The notes under the pieces were generated by a model that saw nothing but the letters and a program-made list of their open reading frames with translations, had not been told where the DNA came from and ran no database searches. Positions 25,340-33,199 of a stretch of DNA of 64,000 nt are shown here, piece after piece (positions within the stretch are counted from its first letter, which is position 1; each line of letters begins with the position of its first letter). Position numbers and translations under genes: made by a program. The stretch is taken from NCBI RefSeq assembly GCF_028473605.1, contig NZ_CP097267.1, positions 1,368,501 through 1,432,500 on the forward strand, given 5' to 3'. The DNA is from Acidovorax sp. NCPPB 3576 (GTDB lineage Bacteria > Pseudomonadota > Gammaproteobacteria > Burkholderiales > Burkholderiaceae_C).

Positions 25340-25420
25340 ATCGGCGGCTTTCGCCGATCGATGCGGGAGCTTGCGGGCGCGGACAATCACGTTTTTCTTT
25401 TGCGCACCCTGGAGTCTTTC

Positions 25421-26413
25421 ATGACCGATCGTTTCCGCCGGCAACTGATGCTGGCCGCCAGCTCTTCATGGCTGGCCACGCTGCCGTTCGCTGCTTCCGC
25501 TCAACCGTCGCCCACCTGGCCGTCCCGTCCCATCCGCATCGTCGTGGCCTATCCGGCCGGTGGCGTGAGCGATGTGGTCGCACGCGCGTTGGGCGACAAG
25601 CTGTCGGCCCAATTGGGCACTTCGGTGGTGGTGGACAACAAGGCCGGGGCGGGCGGCTCCATCGGCATGGACGCCGTGGCCAAGGCGGCGCCGGACGGCT
25701 ATACGCTGGGCTTTTCGTCCATCAGCCCGCTGGTGCTGAACCCGCACCTGGGCAAATCGCCGTTCGATCCGGCCAAGGACATCGTGCCGGTGGCCAGCGT
25801 GATGGTCTCGCCCGTGCTGCTGCTGGGCACGCCCGCCAGCCAGGCCAAGGATTTTCGCCAACTGCTGGCCAGCGCGAAGGCTCGGCCGGGCGAAGTCCGC
25901 TGGGCCACTTCGGGGCTGGCCTCGCTCGGGCACATCATGCTGGAGCAGATCATGCAGTCCACCCAGGTGCAGATCACGCACGTGCCCTACAAGGGCGGGG
26001 GCCAGCAGCTCAACGATGCGCTCAGCGGGCAGTTCGAAGTGCTGTCCACCAATGCCGGGCCCGCGGTGATGCAGCACATCCAGGCCGGCAAGCTGCGCGC
26101 GCTGGCCGTGGGCGCGCCTGCCAGGCTCGACTCCTTGCCCGATGTGCCCACCCTGGCCGAGTTGGGCATTCCTGCCGCCAACGTGAGTTCGCTCTTCGGA
26201 GTATTTGCGCCGGCGCGCACACCGGCGCCGATCTTGGAACGGCTGAACGCCGAGATCAACAGTGCCCTGGCCCTGCCGGACTTCCGTGCCCGGCTCGAAG
26301 CCACCGACAACGTGCCCCAGGGAGGCAAGGCCACCGATTTCGCCAAGCAGATCGCGGAGGAATCGCAGAACAACGCCCGCATCATCCGCGCGGCGGGCAT
26401 TCAGATGAATTGA
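25421..26413 (+). CDS. Tripartite tricarboxylate transporter receptor (Bug family), second copy
   Basis: A 330-residue Bug-type periplasmic binding protein. The signal region MTDRFRRQLMLAASSSWLATLPFAASA has twin basic residues and a hydrophobic core, possibly Tat-like. The mature protein has WPSRPIRIVVAYPAGGVSDVVARALGD, VVVDNKAGAGGSIGMDAVAKAAPDGYTLG and HVPYKGGGQQLNDALSGQFEV, all family hallmarks. The start at 25421 has TGGAGTCTTTC upstream. It is diverged from the copy at 23400 and separated from it by xerD, so it is not a recent tandem duplicate. No membrane subunits are near. The ligand is unknown; binding of a small carboxylate is the expectation for the family. Confidence 0.9.
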   Translation: MTDRFRRQLMLAASSSWLATLPFAASAQPSPTWPSRPIRIVVAYPAGGVSDVVARALGDKLSAQLGTSVVVDNKAGAGGSIGMDAVAKAAPDGYTLGFSSISPLVLNPHLGKSPFDPAKDIVPVASVMVSPVLLLGTPASQAKDFRQLLASAKARPGEVRWATSGLASLGHIMLEQIMQSTQVQITHVPYKGGGQQLNDALSGQFEVLSTNAGPAVMQHIQAGKLRALAVGAPARLDSLPDVPTLAELGIPAANVSSLFGVFAPARTPAPILERLNAEINSALALPDFRARLEATDNVPQGGKATDFAKQIAEESQNNARIIRAAGIQMN

Positions 26414-26465
26414 GGCGGGAGGCCGTCGCCAGGTGCCGGCAACGCACCACGCTCACCCTGCGGTG

Positions 26466-26493
26466 CGGCCGCACATTGCTTCAGGTGCGGCCG
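26466..26493. repeat. Stem-loop between convergent genes
   Basis: CGGCCGCAC (26466-26474) and GTGCGGCCG (26485-26493) form a 9-bp stem with a 10-base loop, and the left half is itself part of the palindrome GTGCGGCCGCAC. No T tract follows. It may be a bidirectional end structure for the Bug and SnoaL-like genes. Confidence 0.4.
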
Positions 26494-26542
26494 TGTCGGT
26501 CGCGCGCCGTCAACACCCAAGCGGCGCTGGCTGAATTCGGGA

Positions 26543-26932
26543 TCAATGCCCCCAGAACAGGTCTTCTTGCGCCTGGTCGCTGGAGAACAGGCGGACCTCG
26601 ACGATCCTGCCTCCCTCAATGCGGATGAGATCGACACCCGGTTGATTCATCGTGATGCCGTTGGCTTCACCGGCGAACTCCAGTGTGACGGCGACCCAAT
26701 CGCCATTGGCCATGTAGTGGCTGGCATGGGTGATCGCGAAGGTTCCTTTGGAGACTTCCATCATCTTGCCCAGCATCGGGCCGACTTCTGCCATTCCCCG
26801 ATGGATTCCGGAGAACTGATTTTTACCCGGCTGGTGCCAGACCACATCGGGAGAAATCAGTTGGCCCAATGCCGCCTGATCGCCCGTCTGGACCGCGTGA
26901 ATATAGGCCTTGGAGATGTCGATGCCAGTCAT
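26543..26932 (-). CDS. SnoaL-like / NTF2-fold protein
   Basis: A 129-residue protein of the SnoaL/NTF2-like alpha+beta barrel type. The pattern is a helix AYIHAVQTGDQAALGQLISPDVVWHQPG, then HRGMAEVGPMLGKMMEVSKGTFAITHASHYMANGDWVAVTLEFAGEANG and GVDLIRIEGGRIVEVRLFSSDQ. His residues near positions 34 and 78 could line the pocket. Members include polyketide cyclases, steroid isomerase-like enzymes and stress-related proteins; the reaction here is unknown. The start MTGIDISKAY at 26932 is preferred over an upstream extension without homology. It is divergent from an AraC regulator 155 bases away, its likely controller, and both are less GC-rich than their neighbours. Confidence 0.75.
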   Translation of the reverse strand: MTGIDISKAYIHAVQTGDQAALGQLISPDVVWHQPGKNQFSGIHRGMAEVGPMLGKMMEVSKGTFAITHASHYMANGDWVAVTLEFAGEANGITMNQPGVDLIRIEGGRIVEVRLFSSDQAQEDLFWGH

Positions 26933-26970
26933 GAAAAGTTCCGTTTCAAGAAAATATGAATGGTCATTGT

Positions 26971-27030
26971 TGGACAAATGGAGGCCAATTACCCGGTTAT
27001 ATTTCGACAATAAATGGTATTTTCTGGACA
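26971..27030. promoter_or_regulatory. Divergent regulatory region with repeated TGGACA
   Basis: TGGACA occurs at 26971-26976 and 27025-27030 in the same orientation, 54 bases apart (about five helical turns), in the AT-rich region between the SnoaL-like and AraC genes. TATATT at 26998-27003 is a candidate -10. Direct repeats of this kind are typical of AraC-family sites. Confidence 0.35.
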
Positions 27031-27087
27031 TTCATGCGGAGTGCAAGGCAAGTGATGTCGAAGATGGCAAGGCCCCGGCAAGGGGCG

Positions 27088-27990
27088 ATGAATGCGGATA
27101 TCCAGCGGCTGAAGTACGACCCCACGGCGCCCTACCGGCTCGATCTGGAGGTCTATCCGGCGGGCGACCTGTGGCGTCGCGGCGGCAAGGAGAAAGTGCA
27201 AACCACCCACCGCTACGACTTTTTCATGCTGGTGTGTATCACCCAAGGAGAGTGCGTTCAATGGGTGGATTTCCAGCCGTTTGCCTGCGCACAGGGAACA
27301 TTCCTGATCCTTCGGCCAGGGCAGGCCCATAACCTCGGGAGCGATGAAGACTGGGAGGGCTGGATCGTCCTTTTCCGCGCGGAGTTTGCGATGCCTTTAT
27401 CCGCTGCATCCGGCGACCTCGCGCTCATGTCGGATCGGGCTGGGCTGCCAGAAAAGGTGCTTCTGGACCGGGATCAATTGCGAACGGTGAGCCGCTCGAT
27501 TCAGCAGATGTACGAGGACGCGCATCTCGAAGCTCCCCTCGATCACGTGCACGCTCTGCTGCGACATCAACTTCACGCCCTGCTGGCAAGGCTGAGCATT
27601 TTGCAAGGACGGCAGCAATTGAAGGAGCCGCCGGTTTCCGCCGCGTCACAGCGCTTCAAACGGTTTCAGGCGCTGGTTGAAGAACGCTTTGCGAATTGGC
27701 ATCAGGTGGCCGATTACGCCAGCCACCTCGGCTATACAGAAAAGAGTTTGGGCCGTTCCCTGGCCGCCGCCACGGGGATGACGGCCAAAGGTTGGATCGC
27801 GGCAAGGATCAATCTCGAAGCCAAGCGGCTTCTGGTGCACACGGAATTGCCCATCGGCGCCATTGCCGACCGGCTGGGCTTTGACGAGGCGACCCACTTC
27901 ACCAAATTCTTCAAGCGGGAAGTGCGCTGTTCTCCCGCGGAGTTTCGGCGAAGACAACGGGGTGACAGCCCACCGTCACACGCTGGTTAG
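27088..27990 (+). CDS. AraC-family transcriptional regulator
   Basis: A roughly 300-residue AraC/XylS regulator. The N-terminal cupin-like sensor is seen in VCITQGECVQWVDFQPFACAQGTFLILRPGQAHNL, and the C-terminal two helix-turn-helix motifs in QVADYASHLGYTEKSLGRSLAAATGMTAKGWI and PIGAIADRLGFDEATHFTKFFKREVRCSPAEFRRRQ. The start MNADIQRLKYD at 27088 is preferred because AAGGGGCG precedes it; an in-frame ATG at 27055 is an alternative. The gene is divergent from the SnoaL-like gene and probably regulates it. The coding region is less GC-rich than surrounding housekeeping genes, which hints at a more recent arrival. The effector is unknown. Confidence 0.88.
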   Translation: MNADIQRLKYDPTAPYRLDLEVYPAGDLWRRGGKEKVQTTHRYDFFMLVCITQGECVQWVDFQPFACAQGTFLILRPGQAHNLGSDEDWEGWIVLFRAEFAMPLSAASGDLALMSDRAGLPEKVLLDRDQLRTVSRSIQQMYEDAHLEAPLDHVHALLRHQLHALLARLSILQGRQQLKEPPVSAASQRFKRFQALVEERFANWHQVADYASHLGYTEKSLGRSLAAATGMTAKGWIAARINLEAKRLLVHTELPIGAIADRLGFDEATHFTKFFKREVRCSPAEFRRRQRGDSPPSHAG

Positions 27991-28038
27991 GGCCTGGAGC
28001 CAGTCCCCGCCCGGCTTGGGCCGACCGGGCCTTGCCGT

Positions 28039-29322
28039 TCATTCGCCCAGGCTTTCCGCCCAGGTCAGGGCCTGCAAGTGGGCCCAGTTCACCTGCCGGT
28101 TGGACAGGTGCAGCGCATCGGCCGCGCGGGCGAACGCCACCTCGTCGCCGCTTTCGCAGGCCTTGGTAAGTTCCAGGAACGGCGCAAACACGCCGGTGTT
28201 GTGCAGCAGCGCATCGATGACGGGCTGGGGCAGGGCGACGGAGTCGAGCGCCTTTTCCAGCGGAACGCCCAGCATGGTGTCCAGTAGCGAGAACACGCCG
28301 ACCACGAAGGCGTTGTCGCACTCCTCGGGCGGCAGCAGTTCGGCGGCGAGCAGTTCCATGAGGCGGCCGCGCACCACGGCGGTCTGGCCCACGGCGGGCG
28401 GAGAACCGCCGGCGCGCGAGGTGGTCATGAGCAGCGCCGCCCAGCGGAAGAGCTTCTTGAGCCCCAGGATCATGACGGCATGCCGGAACGAGGTGACCTC
28501 GCACGACAGCCCGAAGCCCGACGAGTTGATGAAGCGCAGCAGGTTGAACGACAGCGTGGGGTCCTTCTTGAGCAACTCCTCGATTTCGGCTGTGCTGGCC
28601 TGTTTGCGCACCAGGTTGATGAGCTGGATGATCGTCGCCTGCGAAGGCCGGATGGTCTGTGCCTTCACCAGCGCTGGCTGGGCGAACCAGTAGCCCTGGA
28701 ACAGCTTGACGCCCAGAGCCGACATGCGCTCGTGTTGCTCGGCGGTCTCCACCTTTTCAGCAACCAAAATTGCCTTGGAGTTGGCGCGGGCGAACTTCAC
28801 CAGGGGCTCGGCCAGTTCGGCCCGGAACGCCTGCATGTCCAGCTTGACGAAGGCCGCCAGCGGCAACCAGCTGGCGTAGGTGCGGCGCAGCACGTTCTGG
28901 TTGAAGGCCAGGCGAAAGCCCCGCGTGCGCAGGCCTTCCAGCGTGGAGACGCGCCCTTCGATCTCTTCGGCCGTTGCGCCTTCGGGCAAGGGCGGCACTT
29001 CCAAAACTACCTTTTCGGGGTGGATCAGTTCGAGGTGGCCGCCGGCCAGGCTTTCGTGCGTGCAATTGATGAACACCGTCTTCTTGCCCACCAGGGCTTC
29101 GGTGCCTGCATACGACAGGGCATTGAAGAGCAGGGCGGCATCGCTGGCAGCGGTGTGGGCATCGGAGGCGGTGGAACGGTCGAACAGTTCGTAGCCAAAA
29201 ACGGCACGCTGCTCATCCACGATGGCCTGGCGCGCGATGATTGCCAGGTTGCTCGAGTCCTCGTCTTCCCCTTGGGGGGCGGTGTTCTCGAAAGCCGGTA
29301 CGTTTTCGGAGTTGCTCGACAT
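28039..29322 (-). CDS. EAL-HDOD domain signalling protein (YuxH type), copy 2
   Basis: A 427-residue protein with an N-terminal EAL-like domain and a C-terminal HDOD domain, as in YuxH/CdgJ proteins. In the EAL part the signature reads YELFDRS, the Asn (FINCTHES), the Glu (VVLEVPP), KLD, AEKVET and QGYWF elements remain, but the metal-binding DDFG is replaced by AFNQN, so c-di-GMP hydrolysis is unlikely. The HDOD part (LINLVRKQASTAEIEELLKKDPTLSFNLLRFINSSGFGL) resembles relatives that act in c-di-GMP output and motility. The start is ATG 29322. It is 76 bases downstream of a close paralogue in the same direction, so a tandem duplication is evident. Confidence 0.85.
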   Translation of the reverse strand: MSSNSENVPAFENTAPQGEDEDSSNLAIIARQAIVDEQRAVFGYELFDRSTASDAHTAASDAALLFNALSYAGTEALVGKKTVFINCTHESLAGGHLELIHPEKVVLEVPPLPEGATAEEIEGRVSTLEGLRTRGFRLAFNQNVLRRTYASWLPLAAFVKLDMQAFRAELAEPLVKFARANSKAILVAEKVETAEQHERMSALGVKLFQGYWFAQPALVKAQTIRPSQATIIQLINLVRKQASTAEIEELLKKDPTLSFNLLRFINSSGFGLSCEVTSFRHAVMILGLKKLFRWAALLMTTSRAGGSPPAVGQTAVVRGRLMELLAAELLPPEECDNAFVVGVFSLLDTMLGVPLEKALDSVALPQPVIDALLHNTGVFAPFLELTKACESGDEVAFARAADALHLSNRQVNWAHLQALTWAESLGE

Positions 29323-29398
29323 GGGGGTCTGCGTCAGTGAATTGGATTGATTCGGTGACCTTACCACCAGAGCCGCGGGATGTCGCCCACTCTGGGGC

Positions 29399-30664
29399 TC
29401 ATTCCGTCAACTGATCTGCCCAGGCCAAGGCCTGCAAATGGGCCATGTTGATCTGCTGGCTGGACAATTGCAGCGAACTGGCGGCCTGGTCGAAGGCGGC
29501 GTCGTCGCTGGATTCGCAGGCCTCGGCCAGCCGCAGCATGTCGCCCAGCATGCCGGTGCGGTGCAGCAGGGCCTCCGACACGGCGGCCGGCACGTGCAGC
29601 AGCCCCACGGCGGATTCCATCGTCATGCTCAGCATGCGGTCGAGCATCGAGAAGATGCCCACCACGAAGGCCTGGTCGGCGTCTTCCTGCGACATCGTCT
29701 CCAGGGCCAGCAGCTCCATCAGTCGCCCGCGCACCACGGCCGTATGGCCCACGGCGGCGGAGATTCCGCCAGCGCGCGAGGCGGTGAGCAGCAGCGCCGC
29801 CCAGCGGAACAGTTTTTTGAGCCCCATGAGCATCACGGCCTGCCGGAACGAGGTGATCTCGCGGGTGAGCCCGAAGCCCGACGAATTGATGAGCCGCATG
29901 AGGTTGAACGCCAGGCCCGCGTCCTTCTTCAGCACTTCTTCGATCTCGTCCGTGCTGGCCTGTTGGCGCACGAGGTTGATGAGCTGGATGATGCTGGTCT
30001 GCGCCGGGGTGAGCAGCTTGGCCTCCACCAGCGAAGGGCGGGAGAACCAGTACCCCTGGAACAACTGCACGCCCTTGCTGGATGCCATGTCGTACTGCTT
30101 GGCGGTCTCCACCTTTTCGGCGATCAGCTCGGCCTTGGAATGCCGCCCGGCGTATTTGATGAGCACGGCCAGCTGGTCCGGCGCCAGCACCGACAGGTCG
30201 AGCTTGATGTAGTCGGCCAGCGGCAGCCAGGGCGCATAGGCCGACTCCAGCACGGTGTGGTTGAAGGCCAGGTGGAAGCCCCGTTCACGCAGGCCCGACA
30301 GGATCGGCAGCCGCGTGCTGACCTCTTCGGCGGCCGCATGGCCCAGGGGCGGGATCTCCAGCACCACCTTGTCGGGATCGACCAGCTCCAGGTGGCCGCC
30401 GGACAGGCTCTCGTGCGTGCAATTGACGAAGATGAGCTTCTTGCCCACCAGTTCTTCGCTGCCGGCGTGCGACAGCGCGGTGAATACCAGGAACACGTCC
30501 GTGGCCGCGGTGTGCCCGTGGCCGGAGCGGGACCGGTTGAAGAGTTCGTAGCCCACCACGGCCTGCTGCCCGTTCATGATCGCCTGCCGGGCGATCATGG
30601 CGCCTGCAGGGCTGCTCTCGGGGGCAATGGACGGGGAGTTGCCGGCGACAGGCGTTTGGGGCAT
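29399..30664 (-). CDS. EAL-HDOD domain signalling protein (YuxH type), copy 1
   Basis: A 421-residue EAL-HDOD protein, a clear paralogue of the gene downstream along its full length after the first 35 residues. It keeps YELFNRS, VNCTHESLSGGHLEL, VVLEIPP, IKLDL, AEKVETAKQYD and QGYWFSRP, but again lacks DDFG (AFNHT in its place), so it is probably a non-catalytic sensor or scaffold. The HDOD domain is LINLVRQQASTDEIEEVLKKDAGLAFNLMRLINSSGFGLTREITSF. The N-terminal 25 residues are Pro/Ser-rich and differ from the paralogue. ATG 30664 is the likely start. Such proteins influence motility, surface attachment or twitching in related bacteria; the specific partner is unknown. Confidence 0.85.
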   Translation of the reverse strand: MPQTPVAGNSPSIAPESSPAGAMIARQAIMNGQQAVVGYELFNRSRSGHGHTAATDVFLVFTALSHAGSEELVGKKLIFVNCTHESLSGGHLELVDPDKVVLEIPPLGHAAAEEVSTRLPILSGLRERGFHLAFNHTVLESAYAPWLPLADYIKLDLSVLAPDQLAVLIKYAGRHSKAELIAEKVETAKQYDMASSKGVQLFQGYWFSRPSLVEAKLLTPAQTSIIQLINLVRQQASTDEIEEVLKKDAGLAFNLMRLINSSGFGLTREITSFRQAVMLMGLKKLFRWAALLLTASRAGGISAAVGHTAVVRGRLMELLALETMSQEDADQAFVVGIFSMLDRMLSMTMESAVGLLHVPAAVSEALLHRTGMLGDMLRLAEACESSDDAAFDQAASSLQLSSQQINMAHLQALAWADQLTE

Positions 30665-30768
30665 GGAAGGCGAACTGAAAGCGATCGGTCTAGGGCCGCA
30701 TCCCTTCGGCAGGGAAGCTGCGGGGCTTGGGCGCATTGTAGGAAAGAACGGCCGTCCACGCGGTGGGG

Positions 30769-31572
30769 TCAGCCATGCTGCAACCACTCCATTTCGGCGT
30801 CGCTGAACCCCGCCGCACGGCGGGCATCGGCATTGAATGGCGGTTTGAGGCGCGGTGCCTCATAGCGCTTCACCAGGAAGCCGTAATGCGTGAGCGGATC
30901 CAGGCCCTCTCGATCGCACAGAAAGCGATACCAATGGTTACCAATCGCCACATGCCCGATCTCCTCGCGCAAGATGATGTCCAGGATATCCACGGCCGCC
31001 AGGGCATCTGGCGTACCCACCTGCCGCAGCTTGCGCTGGATGAGCGGGGTGGCGTCCAGGCCCCGGGCCTCCAGCGTGCGCGGCACGAGGGCCATGCGCG
31101 CGACGATGTCGCCCGCGGTCTTCTCGCACATGGTCCACAGGCCCTGGTGCGCAGGAAAATCGCCGTAGTCGTGCCCCATGCCTTGCAAGTGGCCGCGCAG
31201 CAGGCCAAAGTGCTTGGCCTCTTCGGCAGCCACCCGCAGCCAGTCGAGGTAGAACGCAGGCGCCATGCCATCGAAGCGCCAGACGGCATCGAGGGCGAGG
31301 TTGATGGCATTGAATTCGATGTGCGCGATGGCGTGCATCAGCACCGCGCGGCCTTCGTGCGTGGCCGGCGAGCGGCGCGCCACCTCGGTGTGGCGCAAAA
31401 GCGTGGGCCGCTCCGGGCGGCCGGGGAGGGTGGCGGAATCGGCGGGGCCGTTCGGGCCCAGGGTTGCGACGGGATGGTCTGCCGCACACGCATGCAACGC
31501 CTGCGTGGCGGCTGCTTTGGCCTGGGGGTCTGTCAGGCACAGGGCCTCGAGGGCACGTTGGCGAAGGTCCAT
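30769..31572 (-). CDS. DUF455 ferritin-like protein
   Basis: A 267-residue member of the DUF455 family, a ferritin-like four-helix di-iron fold. The likely metal ligands are seen as HAIAHIEFNAINLALDA, RVAAEEAKHFGLL and ILREEIGHVAIGNHW, giving the E...ExxH...E...ExxH pattern. Function in the cell is not established. The ATG at 31572 has TAGAAT seven bases upstream on the minus strand, which overlaps the -10-like TACAAT of the divergent carbonic-anhydrase-like gene. It is a single gene, with the EAL-HDOD pair downstream on the same strand. Confidence 0.85.
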   Translation of the reverse strand: MDLRQRALEALCLTDPQAKAAATQALHACAADHPVATLGPNGPADSATLPGRPERPTLLRHTEVARRSPATHEGRAVLMHAIAHIEFNAINLALDAVWRFDGMAPAFYLDWLRVAAEEAKHFGLLRGHLQGMGHDYGDFPAHQGLWTMCEKTAGDIVARMALVPRTLEARGLDATPLIQRKLRQVGTPDALAAVDILDIILREEIGHVAIGNHWYRFLCDREGLDPLTHYGFLVKRYEAPRLKPPFNADARRAAGFSDAEMEWLQHG

Positions 31573-31575
31573 CCC

Positions 31576-31585
31576 TACAATTCTA
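31576..31585. promoter_or_regulatory. Overlapping divergent -10 elements
   Basis: TACAAT on the plus strand (31576-31581) and TAGAAT on the minus strand (31580-31585) overlap by two bases in the 49-base gap between the DUF455 and gamma carbonic anhydrase genes. The minus hexamer is 7 bases from the DUF455 ATG. Confidence 0.4.
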
Positions 31586-31621
31586 GGATTCGGCCCGCGG
31601 GCAAAAAAATAGGAGACCTGG

Positions 31622-32146
31622 ATGGCGCTTTACGAACTCGATGGCATTTCCCCCCGCACGGCGCCGTCGTCGTGGGTGGCGGACAGTGCCGAAGTCATCG
31701 GTCACGTCGTGCTGGGCGAGTCGGCCAGCATCTGGTTCGGGGCCGTGCTGCGCGGCGACAACGAACCGATCACCATCGGCGCCGGCACCAATGTGCAGGA
31801 CGGCAGCGTGCTGCACTCCGACCCCGGCCAGCCGCTGGTACTGGGCGAGCGCGTGACGATCGGCCACAAGGTCACGCTGCATGGCTGCACGGTGGGCGAC
31901 GAATCGCTCATCGGCATTGGCGCCGTGGTGCTCAACGGTGCGAAGATCGGCAGGCATTGCCTGGTCGGCGCCGGCGCGCTGGTGACGGAGGGCAAGGAGT
32001 TTCCCGATGGCTCCATGATCATCGGCAGTCCCGCGAAGGCGGTGCGCCAGCTCTCGCCCGAGCAGATCGAGGGCCTGCGCAAAAATGCGCAGACCTACAT
32101 CGACAACGCCCAGCGCTTTCGCGCCGGGCTGCGCAAGCTGGCTTGA
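31622..32146 (+). CDS. Gamma carbonic anhydrase family protein
   Basis: A 174-residue left-handed beta-helix protein of the YrdA/PaaY/gamma carbonic anhydrase family. Hexapeptide repeats run through residues 20-140 and the three zinc-binding His are in place: His65 (SVLHSDP), His82 (TIGHKV) and His87 (TLHGCT). Such proteins form trimers and may have carbonic anhydrase or thioesterase activity; many members have low or untested activity. The C-terminal [17 protein letters not shown] helix is typical. AGGAGACCTGG precedes the ATG. It heads a pair with hslO, whose GTG start is 29 bases after its stop. Confidence 0.88.
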   Translation: MALYELDGISPRTAPSSWVADSAEVIGHVVLGESASIWFGAVLRGDNEPITIGAGTNVQDGSVLHSDPGQPLVLGERVTIGHKVTLHGCTVGDESLIGIGAVVLNGAKIGRHCLVGAGALVTEGKEFPDGSMIIGSPAKAVRQLSPEQIEGLRKNAQTYIDNAQRFRAGLRKLA

Positions 32147-32175
32147 GCGGCGCCAACATTTTCAGGAAAACCAGG

Positions 32176-33165
32176 GTGTCTGAACTCCACAAGTTTCTCT
32201 TCGATGGCCTGCCGGTGCGCGGCATGATCGTGCGCCTGACCGACGCCTGGACCCAGATCCTCGCGCGGCGCGCCGGCAACACCACCTCCGGCGCCTACCC
32301 GCCGCCTGTGCGCGAACTGCTGGGCGAGATGGCCGCGGCCGGCGTGCTGATGCAGTCCAACATCAAGTTCAACGGCGCACTCGTGCTGCAGGTCTTCGGC
32401 GACGGGCCCGTCAAGCTGGCGGTGGCCGAGGTGCAATCGGACCTCAGCCTGCGCGCCACGGCCTCGGTGAACGGCGAGGTGCCGGACGGGGCCCGCCTGA
32501 GCGACATGGTGAACGTGGGCGGCGGAGGGCGCTGCGCCATCACGCTCGACCCCAAAGACCGCCTGCCGGGCCAGCAGCCCTACCAGGGCGTTGTGCCGCT
32601 GCACGGCGACCACCACGAGAAGATCGAAAAGCTCAGCGACGTGCTGCAGCACTACATGCTGCAGTCCGAACAGCTGGACACCATCCTGGTGCTGGCGGCC
32701 GACGACCAGGTCGCCGCCGGCCTGCTCATCCAGCGCATGCCGATCAAGGGCGAGGGCAACCTGGCTGGCGAGCTGACCCACCGCGAGAACGAGGACCAGA
32801 TCGGCCACAACGAGGACTACAACCGCATCGCCACCCTGGCCGCGAGCCTGACGCGCGACGAGTTGCTGGGCCTGGATGTGGACACCATCCTGCGCCGCCT
32901 GTTCTGGGAAGAGAAACTGCTGCGCTTCGTCCCCCACCAGGGCGTGGACGGGCCGCGGTTCGCCTGCACCTGCAGCCGAGAGCGCGTCAGCAACATGCTG
33001 CGCAGCCTGGGAGTGGAAGAGGCCGAGAGCATCCTTGCCGAGCGCGGCGACATCGAAGTGGCCTGCGAGTTCTGCGGCCAGCAGTACCGCTACGACGCGG
33101 TGGATGCGGCGCAGATCTTCACCGAGCCCGGCAAGCAATTGCCGGGGCCGTCCAGCGTTCAGTAG
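32176..33165 (+). CDS. hslO: Redox-regulated chaperone Hsp33
   Basis: Hsp33 is a holdase activated by oxidation and unfolding that protects proteins under hypochlorite or heat-plus-peroxide stress. The 329-residue product has the zinc-binding Cys set CTC (Cys264, Cys266) and CEFC (Cys297, Cys300), the C-x-C...C-x-x-C redox switch. The N-terminal domain is recognised by KFLFDGLPVRGMIVRLTDAWTQIL and the FNGALVLQVFGDGPVKLAVAE region. The start is a GTG at 32176 (MSELHKFLF); AGGAAAACCAGG precedes it and no in-frame ATG is closer. It is longer than E. coli Hsp33 (292). It probably shares a transcript with the preceding gene. Confidence 0.93.
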   Translation: MSELHKFLFDGLPVRGMIVRLTDAWTQILARRAGNTTSGAYPPPVRELLGEMAAAGVLMQSNIKFNGALVLQVFGDGPVKLAVAEVQSDLSLRATASVNGEVPDGARLSDMVNVGGGGRCAITLDPKDRLPGQQPYQGVVPLHGDHHEKIEKLSDVLQHYMLQSEQLDTILVLAADDQVAAGLLIQRMPIKGEGNLAGELTHRENEDQIGHNEDYNRIATLAASLTRDELLGLDVDTILRRLFWEEKLLRFVPHQGVDGPRFACTCSRERVSNMLRSLGVEEAESILAERGDIEVACEFCGQQYRYDAVDAAQIFTEPGKQLPGPSSVQ

Positions 33166-33199
33166 CCGCCGGCGGCAAGGCCAGCCGGCCGGCCCCGCA

